Shown: positions 29,401 through 38,764, counted from the first letter of the stretch. The stretch: DNA of 64,000 nt from Candidatus Vesicomyosocius sp. SY067_SCS001 (GCF_014706615.1 NZ_CP054877.1:620001-684000), one strand, 5' to 3'. The notes: generated by a model from the letters alone, not told the origin. Numbers and translations are program-made.

Positions 29401-31122
29401 ATGCAATACAAACAATTTATTTCTCATTTATTTATTCATTTAAAGCCACACATTGGAAAATTTATTTTTATTTCAACTATGATGATAATAGCAACAGTGC
29501 TGGAAAGTTCTGTACCAGAAATCACAGGTAGAATTGTTGATGAATTATTTGCAACTGAGCGTCAATCAGGAACTGCATTTATTTATGCCCTTATTTTATT
29601 AGGTGCTATTGTTCTTAGTTCATTGTTTGCACTTACTTCTACTGCAGTTAGTTCTTGGGTATCCAATAAAGTTATTATGGATTTGCGCGTTATTATGTTT
29701 ACTAAATTGCTAAAATTACCTAAGTCTTATCTTGATCAACACCCTACAGGAAAAACACTATCTATACTAACCTTTGATGTTGAACAAATTGCAGGTAGTG
29801 CTTCAACTATTTGGTTGGATTTTATTAAGTCGTCAATTACTGTTGTTATTCTAATTGGATATTTATTTTATAAAAACTGGCAGTTGAGTTTAACTCTTTT
29901 AATACTTTTACCACTAGTATATCTAGCGGTAAAATTTTCCTCTAATCGTATGCGTCATTCGAATGTTAATGTACAAAAATCAATGGGTGATATGACACAT
30001 TTACTTAATGAAAATATCTCTGGTAATACCTTAGTTAAAATTTATCATGCCCAATCTCAAATAAATGATAAATTTAATAGTTTGATTAAAAATATCCGTC
30101 AACAACGTTTTAAAGTTGATATGACCAGTAGTTTTAATACCGCTTTTGTTAATATTTTAATTGGTTTGTCTTTAAGTAGTGTAGTGTATTTTTCCTCTAC
30201 TTTACTACAAATGAGTGCAGGTGAATTTTTGTCCTTTTTTACTGCAATGGGTATGTTACTTAAACCTGCTAAAAGTTTAGTTAATATTAACAAGCCTTTA
30301 CAAAATGCAATTGCAGCAGGTGAAAGTGTATTCGGACTTATTAACGAAAAAGAAGAATCTAATATTGGAACCAAGGAACTAATAAATCCAAAAGGTTTTG
30401 TTCAATTTAATGATGTGTCATTTAGTTATAACAACAATACAACCATACTTAAACATATTAATCTAGATATTAAAGCAGGTGAAACTATTGCATTTGTTGG
30501 TGCAACAGGTAGTGGTAAGACTACTATTATCCAATTATTAATGCGTTTTTATTCCCCTAAACAAGGAGTCATTACTATCGATGGGGTGGATATTAACCAC
30601 TTTGAAATTGATTCATTACGCTCAAATATTTCCTTTGTTGATCAAAATATACAACTATTTAACGACTCTATTAAAGGTAATATTGCCTTAGGTCAACTAG
30701 ACACTATATCAGATAAACAAATCAAACAATCAGCAATTATTGCCAACGCTGATGAATTTATTCAACAACTAGAATATAAATTTGATACACAAATTGGTGA
30801 AAATGGTATATCACTATCAGGAGGGCAACGTCAACGACTTGCTATTGCAAGAGCAATTGCCAAAGATAGTCCTATTTTAATTTTAGATGAAGCCACTTCA
30901 GCATTAGACAGTGCGACCGAAAAAAAAGTACAAAATGCCATTCATAAAATGCAAAAAAACAGAACAACCATTATTATTGCCCATCGACTAAGTACTATTC
31001 AAAAAGCTAATCGAATTATTGTACTACGCCATGGCTATATCATTGAACAAGGAACACATCAAGAATTACTAGATTATCAAGGTGAATATGCTCAATTGTA
31101 TAAGCACCAATTTAAGTATTAA
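29401..31122 (+). CDS. msbA: MsbA-type lipid flippase ABC transporter
   Basis: Full half-transporter with an N-terminal six-helix domain (about residues 15-300) and a C-terminal ATPase. Walker A is GATGSGKTTI near 368, the signature LSGGQRQRLAIARAI near 474, and Walker B ILILDEATSAL near 497, with the H-loop IAHRLST. 573 aa matches MsbA, which flips lipid A core. Other exporters of this family look alike, so the substrate is inferred. lpxK, the usual neighbour, is not adjacent. Confidence 0.78.
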   Translation: MQYKQFISHLFIHLKPHIGKFIFISTMMIIATVLESSVPEITGRIVDELFATERQSGTAFIYALILLGAIVLSSLFALTSTAVSSWVSNKVIMDLRVIMFTKLLKLPKSYLDQHPTGKTLSILTFDVEQIAGSASTIWLDFIKSSITVVILIGYLFYKNWQLSLTLLILLPLVYLAVKFSSNRMRHSNVNVQKSMGDMTHLLNENISGNTLVKIYHAQSQINDKFNSLIKNIRQQRFKVDMTSSFNTAFVNILIGLSLSSVVYFSSTLLQMSAGEFLSFFTAMGMLLKPAKSLVNINKPLQNAIAAGESVFGLINEKEESNIGTKELINPKGFVQFNDVSFSYNNNTTILKHINLDIKAGETIAFVGATGSGKTTIIQLLMRFYSPKQGVITIDGVDINHFEIDSLRSNISFVDQNIQLFNDSIKGNIALGQLDTISDKQIKQSAIIANADEFIQQLEYKFDTQIGENGISLSGGQRQRLAIARAIAKDSPILILDEATSALDSATEKKVQNAIHKMQKNRTTIIIAHRLSTIQKANRIIVLRHGYIIEQGTHQELLDYQGEYAQLYKHQFKY

Positions 31123-31440
31123 TACTAAAAGAATAAGCGTGTATAGCATGGGTTAATATTACCAATACTAGTAATACTGAAGTATGTAGATTAGATGGAT
31201 GAATTTCAAATATGATTAAAGATAGGTATTTATATTAGTACAACAACTATTTACACCTATGGTATATGTCTATAGTTTTCATAACATTAGTGAAAAGATT
31301 TAAATGGTTAACCATTTTAGAGAGTTCCGTATTAAGTATTATTTTAGCGATTATATCTATATAATATTTATAATAGATTGAAATCCCTTCTTTTACCATA
31401 CCCATATTAAAAATAATCTAGATAATACTACTTGCTAGTT

Positions 31441-31469
31441 TTCTAACAAACATAGTATATTTGTTAGAA
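31441..31469. repeat. Perfect 10-bp inverted repeat
   Basis: TTCTAACAAA (31441-31450), loop CATAGTATA, TTTGTTAGAA (31460-31469). Confidence 0.9.
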
Positions 31470-31836
31470 GCTGGGATTTAAGTATTCAACCTACTTGTAC
31501 AAAACTAATAAAAAATACTATTCTTGAATCAGTAATTAATTTTCACTATTAATCACTATCACTTAAAAATACTCTTCTAATAAACCTACCATAATTACCA
31601 ATTAAGCAAAACGCAATATTTGTTATTCCTAACTTATTGTTCAGTAATATACTTAGTAAATTCTAAATATAGTGCAATAAAATGTTATAATAACCGAAGT
31701 TTGCCAACCATATATGATTTAATTAAAATTTTTAGTCAGTATAGGTATTTTATACACACATATATTAATAATTTAGAACTTGCATTAATAAGTTTTTATT
31801 CTGTAATGAATGCCATTATCTAATTAGACATAAACA

Positions 31837-31865
31837 TCAGCAATAACTAATCTAGTTATTGCTGA
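31837..31865. repeat. Perfect 13-bp inverted repeat with a 3-base loop
   Basis: TCAGCAATAACTA (31837-31849), loop ATC, TAGTTATTGCTGA (31853-31865). It is terminator-like in shape but no T-run follows on either strand. Confidence 0.9.
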
Positions 31866-32158
31866 ATTTAGCGTCACTAACTATATTTACTGTAAAATTA
31901 GTAGCTTATTCGTGTCGAATAAATACAAATATTTTTAAGCGATTATACAAATAAATCAAGTATCCTAATCTTTTTATTTTCCTATTCTGATTGAAATTAA
32001 TAAATATAATTTATAGCAACAAAGAGACTACTATTTAGAAAAAATCTAACATAATATTTGTTAAGCCGATCATAGCTTTTTGTGCTATAAAAATGGATAA
32101 TAATACCAGTAATACAAGTATTTTTATAATTCAAACCTTACTTTTATGGAAACCTATT

Positions 32159-32728
32159 TTATTTAAAAGAACTATAAAAATAATAACTTGAGTTAAAAAT
32201 ACCTGTAATAATTGAAATATAAATAATTGAAGTGATAGAGGTTCCAGCAATAACACCTATCAGAATATGTTTGAGTTTAATATCAATAACTGATAAAAAA
32301 TAAATCAATATATTAATTGAAATACCAGGAATAAAACATAATATAAAAATAATGGAAATTTCTTTGCTTTTAATTTTCTGTTCAAACTGAAGTATTCTTT
32401 CTGGTACTTTGAAATTAAGTTTATGAGAAAAATTATAAATAATTAAACAATAACTTACAATCGCTATTTGAATAGCAAAAAATACCTGTATAAAAGAAAA
32501 AAGATAAATACCTGCTAATAAGAATATAGCTCCAGGTAAAAATGTCAAACCCCTAATAATCAATATTAAAATATACACTAAATAAGAAGTTAAAAAATTT
32601 TTTCCACTTAAAAAGTCTTTAAACATAGCTGGATTAATCTTATACTCACTTAAGTAAAAATAAACTACTAAAGAAACATTAAGCAAGATAAAACTGTAAA
32701 AGAGATATTTTTTGTTAATACTCCCCAT
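32159..32728 (-). CDS. VTT/DedA-like (TVP38/TMEM64 type) membrane protein
   Basis: 189 aa with about five hydrophobic helices. The segment LTFLPGAIFLLAGIYLFSFI resembles the re-entrant loop of the VTT domain, and FIPGISINILIYFLSVIDIK matches the second family block. Members of this fold move lipids or small solutes across the inner membrane. The ATG at 32728 overlaps the end of the upstream ATP-grasp gene by 14 bases. It is the last gene of the run beginning at 39075. The assignment rests on these two blocks only. Confidence 0.6.
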   Translation of the reverse strand: MGSINKKYLFYSFILLNVSLVVYFYLSEYKINPAMFKDFLSGKNFLTSYLVYILILIIRGLTFLPGAIFLLAGIYLFSFIQVFFAIQIAIVSYCLIIYNFSHKLNFKVPERILQFEQKIKSKEISIIFILCFIPGISINILIYFLSVIDIKLKHILIGVIAGTSITSIIYISIITGIFNSSYYFYSSFK

Positions 32729-33614
32729 GATCAAAAATTTGTATTTTATCTAATTGATGATAAAAAATTGATAAATCTTCACTTTTTCCATATCTGGGCT
32801 TGTTATGCATTGCTAAAAATGGACGTGAATTAAGTTCTAAAAAAATACACGATTGTGCATTAAAGTCAATCTCAATCCCTTGCTTACAAATCACGTCAAT
32901 ACCTAAAATATTAGCATCAAAAAAATTGAGTATCTTTTCCAAGTCTTGTCTATTTTTTTCGGTTAATATTTTCTTATCAATAATTTCAACACTAGAACCT
33001 AATTTTAATGATATCTTATGATGTAAATACACCTTCTGTGCAACATTGGGAATACTAGATAAATTCATTTGTTGTTTCTTTAAATATTGTTTAATGGCTA
33101 AATTTTTAGGGATAGGCTTAATAATTGGCGATAAATCCATCTTTTTTCTAACAAGATTCTCGTTATCAATCAACTTGGCTATATCACTCACATCATCACC
33201 AATAACAAAAGGAGGGTAACGTCTAAGTATCGACATTACCCCAAACTTAGTCATAACTATACGATAATTTTTACCCAGTAAATATTTCTCAACAATACTC
33301 ACTAACCACCATTTTTTAACGCTTAAACTAGCTTTTGCTAATTGTATATAAGTGTTAATAGGAAAATACGCTCCTCTGGAAAACCCACCAACATTAGGTT
33401 TAACAACTAAAGGAAAACCATTTTTTTTAGCAAATTCAAATACACTAATAGGATTAATAAATATTTTACCCTGGGCATAAGGAAAATTATTTTCCTTAAA
33501 AGCCATTCTAGCTTGTGCCTTAGAACGACAAGCACGGCGTACTTTAAGTGGGTTATAATCACTACATCCTGATAAAAAAAATCGTGACAAAAATCGATGC
33601 AACCAATGCTTCAT
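32715..33614 (-). CDS. ATP-grasp family protein (second of two)
   Basis: 299 aa. FPLVVKPNVGGFSRGAYFP near residue 71 is the ATP-binding lysine/glycine-loop region, and FLELNSRPFLAMHNKPRYGK near 258 is the metal-binding Glu-Asn of ATP-grasp ligases, as in the C-terminal part of cyanophycin synthetase-like proteins. LGIDVICKQ precedes it. Such enzymes join a carboxylate to an amine or thiol through an acyl-phosphate. It overlaps its neighbours on both sides, next to another ATP-grasp-like gene, a cysteine dioxygenase-like gene and a PLP decarboxylase. Substrates are unknown. Confidence 0.7.
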   Translation of the reverse strand: MKHWLHRFLSRFFLSGCSDYNPLKVRRACRSKAQARMAFKENNFPYAQGKIFINPISVFEFAKKNGFPLVVKPNVGGFSRGAYFPINTYIQLAKASLSVKKWWLVSIVEKYLLGKNYRIVMTKFGVMSILRRYPPFVIGDDVSDIAKLIDNENLVRKKMDLSPIIKPIPKNLAIKQYLKKQQMNLSSIPNVAQKVYLHHKISLKLGSSVEIIDKKILTEKNRQDLEKILNFFDANILGIDVICKQGIEIDFNAQSCIFLELNSRPFLAMHNKPRYGKSEDLSIFYHQLDKIQIFDHGEY

Positions 33615-34420
33615 AATTCAACTTTTGATTGATAATGTTTAATAACTTTTTTGAAAAATACAAAACGATTAAAATGTTCCTTAGGTGTTGTGTTACTAAT
33701 TCTAACAAGGTGATACATATTATCTTTAATAAACTGATGTTTATTTTTTTTTGAAATACTATTATCTAGTAAATTAATCGGAAATGGTGCAAATAAATTA
33801 ACCTCAATAATATGAAACATACCTTTCAATAAATCTTGTTTAGAATTAGATCTAAGCCCCACTCTGGCAATTCGAAAATATGGTAATTCTTGCAAATGAT
33901 TGTGCAATTTTTTAAGTTCATGGAGTGAGAAATCTAATGTACAGTCTTGATAAATTACCTGTTTATTATTAATACTATTCACAGGATAAGACTCACCTGA
34001 ATGGTTGATTACTTGAGTAATTGTTAGTGTAATACAATGTGTTTCATTATCAGAATCTCGAATATAGAAAATCTCATATTCTTGCATTTCTATTGCCACT
34101 TCTTGAACAATGTAAGGAATTTTACTTTTTTTATGGTTAAAGGCTAAAAATTCATCTCTTGAATCAATTCTTTTGATACCATTAGAATTCTGTCCCCACT
34201 CTGGCTTTAAAAACACAGGAAATTTACAAGGTGGATTGTTTTTATCAAGATAAGATTGTTTTAATCTCCATTTTAAAGGAATGCGTTTATCCATATCAAT
34301 TTTAGAATAAAACCCTTTTTTTTTGTTATACCATTCAGCATTAATTTGAAAATAATACCAAGGTGGAATACCAAGTCTTAATGACCAATAAATATAGTAA
34401 AAAATTAACCTAAAAGTCAA
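33611..34420 (-). CDS. ATP-grasp-like protein (first of two)
   Basis: 269 aa. FPVFLKPEWGQNSNGIKRI near residue 68 matches the ATP-binding part of ATP-grasp enzymes, followed by IPYIVQEVA. Towards the C-terminus, FHIIEVNLFAPFPINLL has the Glu-x-Asn metal site. An aromatic N-terminus (YYIYWSLRLGIPPWYYF) is unusual and may touch the membrane. It overlaps the cupin gene by 11 bases and the next ATP-grasp gene by 4. It may form a pair with it, but substrates are unknown. Confidence 0.6.
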   Translation of the reverse strand: MTFRLIFYYIYWSLRLGIPPWYYFQINAEWYNKKKGFYSKIDMDKRIPLKWRLKQSYLDKNNPPCKFPVFLKPEWGQNSNGIKRIDSRDEFLAFNHKKSKIPYIVQEVAIEMQEYEIFYIRDSDNETHCITLTITQVINHSGESYPVNSINNKQVIYQDCTLDFSLHELKKLHNHLQELPYFRIARVGLRSNSKQDLLKGMFHIIEVNLFAPFPINLLDNSISKKNKHQFIKDNMYHLVRISNTTPKEHFNRFVFFKKVIKHYQSKVEL

Positions 34421-34898
34421 AAATTTCTCCTTTGATAGGGTTATCGGAATAAAAATGTAAACTTAAGCTTAACTCGATAGCACTAATTTGATGAATATCA
34501 TTATCCATTTTTCCTTTCACACTATTACTATATCTACACGTTCCATTAACAAGCGTACTACTACTAATCTTAGTCAATGGATTCTTATCAAAATCTTTAC
34601 ACATTAACTGACCCTTAATTACATAAATAAAAGCACGGTCTGGATGCCCATGAATACGTGTTATTGCTCCTTTATCCCAATTTAATAGACCTAACCAATA
34701 ACTTTTATTGTTAATAATAATATTTCTTGTGTAATTATACTGATCAAATAATAAAGCCTCTAAATCTATTTCTAAAGTTAGTGTTTTTATTTTCTCAACA
34801 GCTAAAGCATATTTTTCCTCATGAAGTAATACACATAACATCTTAAAATCAAAATTAGTTGAATGCGTATAATACGTATTTTGAACTTCTTTAAACAT
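34410..34898 (-). CDS. Cysteine dioxygenase-like cupin
   Basis: 162 aa. WDKGAITRIHGHPDRAFIYV contains the iron-binding His-x-His of cysteine dioxygenase type I, followed by IKGQL. IHQISA near residue 137 supplies the third histidine, and ELSLSLHFYSDNP matches the family's SLHLYSPP block. The cross-linked cysteine of mammalian enzymes is absent, as in bacterial members. The expected reaction is cysteine plus O2 to cysteine sulfinate. It overlaps the decarboxylase gene by 8 bases, so the product would pass to it. A related thiol dioxygenase is the alternative. Confidence 0.78.
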   Translation of the reverse strand: MFKEVQNTYYTHSTNFDFKMLCVLLHEEKYALAVEKIKTLTLEIDLEALLFDQYNYTRNIIINNKSYWLGLLNWDKGAITRIHGHPDRAFIYVIKGQLMCKDFDKNPLTKISSSTLVNGTCRYSNSVKGKMDNDIHQISAIELSLSLHFYSDNPIKGEIFDF

Positions 34899-36282
34899 TA
34901 TTTAATGCTCTTCCTCTCTTAATCAAACGATTAAGTAAACTAACTAATTTCACTTTATTCATATTAATATTACTAATTAACAATCTAAACACTAATTTCT
35001 TTTCCACGTATGCTAAAGCTAGTAATGCTTGTTGTCCCTGATATAAACTATCACGCAAGCATTGATTAAAATTATTATTATTATTATTATTATTACTTTT
35101 AAAGCGAAAACATACATTAAAGGAAGTACGTTTAAGTACCATTTCTAAATCAACATTAGCGTTAATAAAATCTTCAGCAAATTTTGCCAGTTGATAGTAA
35201 TTCTCAACTCTATCAGAAAACCCTTTCCTAGTATAGAATTTCCAATCCAAAAACCATTTTAAACTATCAACACGACGACCACATTGCAATGAAGTAATGC
35301 CCAAATCAGCCTCATTATCTCTAAAAATATAGCTACCATCTCCATCTGTACAAGTGTATGATAATAAATGTTTATGATTTAACAACAAAAAATTACACAT
35401 TAAATTACTACCCAACATTTTGTGAAAATCCATAGTAAAAGAATCTAGAGACTCAATGTTTGTTAAAAATTTCTTTTTTAATTTTAAACTCATAATTGCT
35501 GCCCCGCCCCATGCACCATCACCATGTAACCAAAAATTGTATTTCTTTTTTAGCATAGTTAACGCTTCAATATTGTCATAAGCACCTCGTACTGTTGTAC
35601 CTAATGTTGCACAAACAAAAAATACTAAGCCACCTTGTTGTTTAATTTGCTTGATTTTCTCATTAAGCAATGTTGTATTTATTGAGCCATCTTCAAGGGT
35701 AGCTACCTTAATTAAATGATTGGTACCAATACCTAATATATTGCTTGCTTTATCTAATGAATAATGCGCATCCTCACTAACAAAAGCAAACAAATATTTC
35801 TGGTTAAATAATCCTTGTTTTTTTACCTTTTTCAATGATTGATTACGTGCAACCATCATAGCAATCATATTGGCATTACTAGATCCTGTGGTCATCTGTC
35901 CTTCACCATTTTTGAAACCTACTATGTCAAGCATTTGTTTAATCATGTATTTTTCCATTAACGTCGCAACAGGTGCAGACTCAAAAGTGCAATTTGAAGT
36001 ATTACTTAGCGCAGTTACAATTTCACCTACAATAGAAGGTTGATTAGCACCAGACCACATACGATTAGCAAAATTAGGATGACTAGTATTAGCAGAATAT
36101 TCTAGATATTGTTCTACCCATGTAAATATCTCATCCCAACACTGTGGATTTTGTTTATTTAAATTTAAATTTTTTTCCAACTTATTAATGGTTTGATAAT
36201 TAATGAGTTGATTAGATTTTTTAAAATTTGAAGTAGCTAAGACTTGGGTTATTTTTTGTAAAACATCCTGATCTTGCATCAA
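34891..36282 (-). CDS. PLP-dependent group II decarboxylase, probably cysteine sulfinate/aspartate/glutamate type
   Basis: 463 aa. TTGSSNANMIAMMVARN near residue 130, FWLHGDGAWGGAAIMS near 252 (the Asp that holds the PLP nitrogen) and SFTMDFHKMLGSNL (PLP lysine in DxHK, near 285) are conserved. TSHPNFANRMWSGANQP is typical of the GAD/CSAD group. The next gene is cysteine dioxygenase-like, so cysteine sulfinate to hypotaurine is the likeliest reaction; glutamate or aspartate remain possible. A run of 8 Asn codons (35071-35094) sits in a poorly conserved loop. Confidence 0.8.
   Translation of the reverse strand: MMQDQDVLQKITQVLATSNFKKSNQLINYQTINKLEKNLNLNKQNPQCWDEIFTWVEQYLEYSANTSHPNFANRMWSGANQPSIVGEIVTALSNTSNCTFESAPVATLMEKYMIKQMLDIVGFKNGEGQMTTGSSNANMIAMMVARNQSLKKVKKQGLFNQKYLFAFVSEDAHYSLDKASNILGIGTNHLIKVATLEDGSINTTLLNEKIKQIKQQGGLVFFVCATLGTTVRGAYDNIEALTMLKKKYNFWLHGDGAWGGAAIMSLKLKKKFLTNIESLDSFTMDFHKMLGSNLMCNFLLLNHKHLLSYTCTDGDGSYIFRDNEADLGITSLQCGRRVDSLKWFLDWKFYTRKGFSDRVENYYQLAKFAEDFINANVDLEMVLKRTSFNVCFRFKSNNNNNNNNFNQCLRDSLYQGQQALLALAYVEKKLVFRLLISNINMNKVKLVSLLNRLIKRGRALNNV
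35071..35094. repeat. Trinucleotide microsatellite (AAT)8 inside the decarboxylase gene
   Basis: Eight consecutive ATT units on the plus strand encode eight Asn residues on the minus strand, between FKS and FNQ. Length changes in units of three would keep the frame. Confidence 0.97.
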
Positions 36283-36283
36283 A

Positions 36284-36748
36284 TTAAGCTCGTTTATTAA
36301 AAAGAAACATTACAATACCTAAAACTAAAATAGAAAAAACTACATTATCCGAGCCTGAATCAGTTTGTATTTGTCTATTCTGATTCCATTTAACTATCCA
36401 GTCAAATGGAATAAATAAATAAAATAATACTGAATATATCATCGCCACTAATACCATTAAGCTACTGACAAAACGTAAATCTTTTCTTAAATACCAAAAA
36501 ATAATAGGAGATAACACAACTAAAAAAGTAAATAACTTAGAACCTTTGATAACATAAGAGCTATTTTGAATAAATAATTCACTTATCATACTGCCTATAA
36601 AATCACTCATCCAAGTGCTAAAAGCAAAAAAGATATATAAATATTCTATTGCATAACTAGTTAATGTATAAGGTAATGAGCTTAAAAAAACATACGATAT
36701 CCATAAGACAGCCAACCAACCAGTAACAACTTTAATGGCATTATTCAT
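36284..36748 (-). CDS. Membrane protein of unknown function
   Basis: I do not recognise this 154-aa protein. It has hydrophobic helices at about residues 8-28, 31-50, 72-86, 92-112 and 134-150. The gene ends one base before the PLP decarboxylase and is probably translated with it. Its place just upstream of the hypotaurine-type genes suggests a transport or assembly job there, but nothing in the sequence proves this. Confidence 0.6.
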   Translation of the reverse strand: MNNAIKVVTGWLAVLWISYVFLSSLPYTLTSYAIEYLYIFFAFSTWMSDFIGSMISELFIQNSSYVIKGSKLFTFLVVLSPIIFWYLRKDLRFVSSLMVLVAMIYSVLFYLFIPFDWIVKWNQNRQIQTDSGSDNVVFSILVLGIVMFLFNKRA

Positions 36749-36792
36749 GTTTTTACTCCCTTTTTTGTTTTATGATGATTTTTATTATTTAA

Positions 36793-37857
36793 TTATAAAC
36801 GACTCAATACTTTACCAGAATCTAAGGCTGCTCTTGTTATACAGGCAGCCTCAACCAATGAGCTAGCCTTTCTAGTATGCCAAAGAATTAAACTAGCAGC
36901 TAAAACTAAGCCATCATAAAACAAACCTTTTTCACCTGATAAGGCTGATTTTCCTAATTTAACTGTATAATCTGCTAGGGCTTTTATATCACTATATACA
37001 TTTAGTCCACTAGGAAATGAAATAGCACGAGTATCTTGATAGATGTCCAACAACTTAGGGTCGATATCTACTTTATCTTGCTCAACTAAACCTTGGTAAG
37101 AAATCATTAACCCTTTTTGGCGAAGTGAAGGAATCACACCTCCTTCAACACCTCGAACTAACAACGATGTATCCATACCTGAAGCGGTTACTAAATGCGC
37201 ATAAATAGGAGGATAAGGCTTATGTACATAGCCTAAAATAGAATGTGTTTTTTTTCCGCGCATTGGACCAATTAAAGTTTCTACAGTATTAATTACACTA
37301 CGCTTAATAATTTGATTACGCAAAGGTACAAGATTATGCAAACCTTGGCAATAGTTTTCTTGATCAATATACGACCAACCAATACTGTTATCTTCAAGAC
37401 GGGCTTTGGCTTGCTTAGTTGAGTTATTGATATTCAAACCCAAAGCCTCATTAATATGTCGATGAGTAAGTCCATACTTTGGCGATACACTATCTAAACC
37501 ATGAATAATAGTAGGTAAACCAAGCTCAGCTAATAATGGCGGTAAAAATGATGATATTGGAATTGAACGACTGTACCCACTATAAGGATCACCTAAATCT
37601 ACCAAATTATCAACAATAACTTGTTGTTGATCAGATTCGCAAAGAATAGCAGCAAGAATGCCCTTACTTTCTTCACGTGTTTCACGTTTCATACGTAGTG
37701 CAATTAAAAAAATAGCTGTTTGTACCTCATTAATTTCTCCACGAAGAATACTTAGCATACATGCCTTTGCCTCTTCAAAATCAATATTTTTACTCAAATC
37801 AGGACCTGTTGCTATGCGTTGAATAATTGAATGTATAAGTGGTTGAGATATTTTCAT
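36793..37857 (-). CDS. TrpD2-like glycosyltransferase family 3 protein
   Basis: Homologue of anthranilate phosphoribosyltransferase, 354 aa. The N-terminal helical domain has SILRGEINEVQTAIFLIALRM. LVDLGDPYSGYSRSIPISSF stands where TrpD has its glycine-rich PRPP loop; the GTGGD motif is changed to GDPYSG, as in TrpD2/YbiB proteins. ETLIGPMRGKKTHSILGYVH follows. YbiB-type proteins bind nucleic acids, so a role in tryptophan synthesis is unlikely. It overlaps the Rieske gene by 4 bases. Confidence 0.72.
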   Translation of the reverse strand: MKISQPLIHSIIQRIATGPDLSKNIDFEEAKACMLSILRGEINEVQTAIFLIALRMKRETREESKGILAAILCESDQQQVIVDNLVDLGDPYSGYSRSIPISSFLPPLLAELGLPTIIHGLDSVSPKYGLTHRHINEALGLNINNSTKQAKARLEDNSIGWSYIDQENYCQGLHNLVPLRNQIIKRSVINTVETLIGPMRGKKTHSILGYVHKPYPPIYAHLVTASGMDTSLLVRGVEGGVIPSLRQKGLMISYQGLVEQDKVDIDPKLLDIYQDTRAISFPSGLNVYSDIKALADYTVKLGKSALSGEKGLFYDGLVLAASLILWHTRKASSLVEAACITRAALDSGKVLSRL

Positions 37858-38150
37858 AATTTTAAATAAATTTTATTATTTTCTTGCTTGATAGGATAAA
37901 TACGTAAATTATCTACACTTTTATGTGTACTATTTCCTGTAATTAAATCAAAACTGAATCCATGTAACGAACATTTAATTCTATTATCTTTTAAACAACC
38001 TAACGTTAATTTAATATCTTCATGTGGACAACGATTATCTGCACAATACAAATTACCTTGGTTAAGTGTAACAAATAAATCCTTACCTTCTATAACAACT
38101 TCAACCATTTCTCCTTCTTTTGGTTCTTTATCTAGAATTTTTACCCACAT
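37854..38150 (-). CDS. Rieske [2Fe-2S] ferredoxin
   Basis: 98 aa. The cluster ligands are in CPHEDIKLTLGCLKDNRIKC and SLHGFSF, i.e. Cys-x-His then Cys-x2-His. There is no membrane anchor, so it is a soluble electron carrier. It stands 5 bases after the lipoprotein gene and overlaps the TrpD2-like gene by 4. Because nirB (45281-47635) has no adjacent nirD, a role as its partner could be considered, but the distance argues against it. Confidence 0.85.
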   Translation of the reverse strand: MWVKILDKEPKEGEMVEVVIEGKDLFVTLNQGNLYCADNRCPHEDIKLTLGCLKDNRIKCSLHGFSFDLITGNSTHKSVDNLRIYPIKQENNKIYLKL

Positions 38151-38155
38151 AAAGC

Positions 38156-38764
38156 TTAGAATAATCTCCAGATATTGTTGTTATCCAATCGCTGGATGCA
38201 TTGTTTAAGTTGATGTTTATAACGTTTTGCATTATCATCAACACCAGTTGCGATTTTTATCAACCACGGCTTAGTAAGATAACTTTGTTTATTGAAACCG
38301 CTATGTCCCTCATGATAAGCAAGATATTGATTGTATGTATCTGATTTATCAATACCAGAACGTTTATTGGACTGGTTAGCATACCAACCAATAAAATTTA
38401 TAGCATCATTAAAATTATCACGATTGATATTTTGATTTCCTGTTTTTAACTGATACCACTCCCAAGTTATGTCTCTAATTTGCGCAAAACCATAAGCACT
38501 GCTCTGTCTAAACCATGGCACAACACCAAATAACTTATCTCTTGGTGGTCTTGCATTTGATGCAAAATGCGACTCTTGATACATAATAGCTAATTGCACA
38601 TACATAGGTATACCATACTTTTTCTCACTAGCTTTAACTGCTTGATACCAACTAACTTTCTCATCCATTAAATGACAAATATTATTTACTTGTATTGCTG
38701 GTGTTGAAAAACACCCGCTAAGTACTAATGAGATTAATACAATATGTAAAAGTTTACTCACCAC
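38156..38764 (-). CDS. Lipoprotein with lytic transglycosylase (SLT) domain
   Basis: 202 aa. A lipobox LVLSGC ends the signal peptide at about residue 18. The catalytic glutamate is in LAIMYQESHFASNARPP near residue 67, and SSAYGFAQI and NQYLAYHEGHSGF are the later SLT blocks. It should cleave peptidoglycan at the outer membrane. The start is GTG (38764), overlapping the CSD gene by 7 bases; a second GTG follows directly. It is processed by LspA (6749-7207). Confidence 0.85.
   Translation of the reverse strand: MVSKLLHIVLISLVLSGCFSTPAIQVNNICHLMDEKVSWYQAVKASEKKYGIPMYVQLAIMYQESHFASNARPPRDKLFGVVPWFRQSSAYGFAQIRDITWEWYQLKTGNQNINRDNFNDAINFIGWYANQSNKRSGIDKSDTYNQYLAYHEGHSGFNKQSYLTKPWLIKIATGVDDNAKRYKHQLKQCIQRLDNNNIWRLF

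Larger units (their letters stand above)
31123..32158. other. Non-coding spacer with two hairpins
   Basis: About 1 kb of AT-rich DNA between convergent genes. A 67-codon plus-strand frame at 31620-31823 has no ribosome site or recognisable domain and is likely chance. The two perfect inverted repeats are listed separately. Confidence 0.5.

Noticed and set aside
31620-31823. 67-aa plus-strand protein
   Set aside because: No ribosome site, no domain, and composition like the surrounding spacer.
36793-37857. Anthranilate phosphoribosyltransferase of tryptophan synthesis
   Set aside because: The PRPP-binding loop is changed and no trp genes are adjacent; it fits the TrpD2/YbiB group better.
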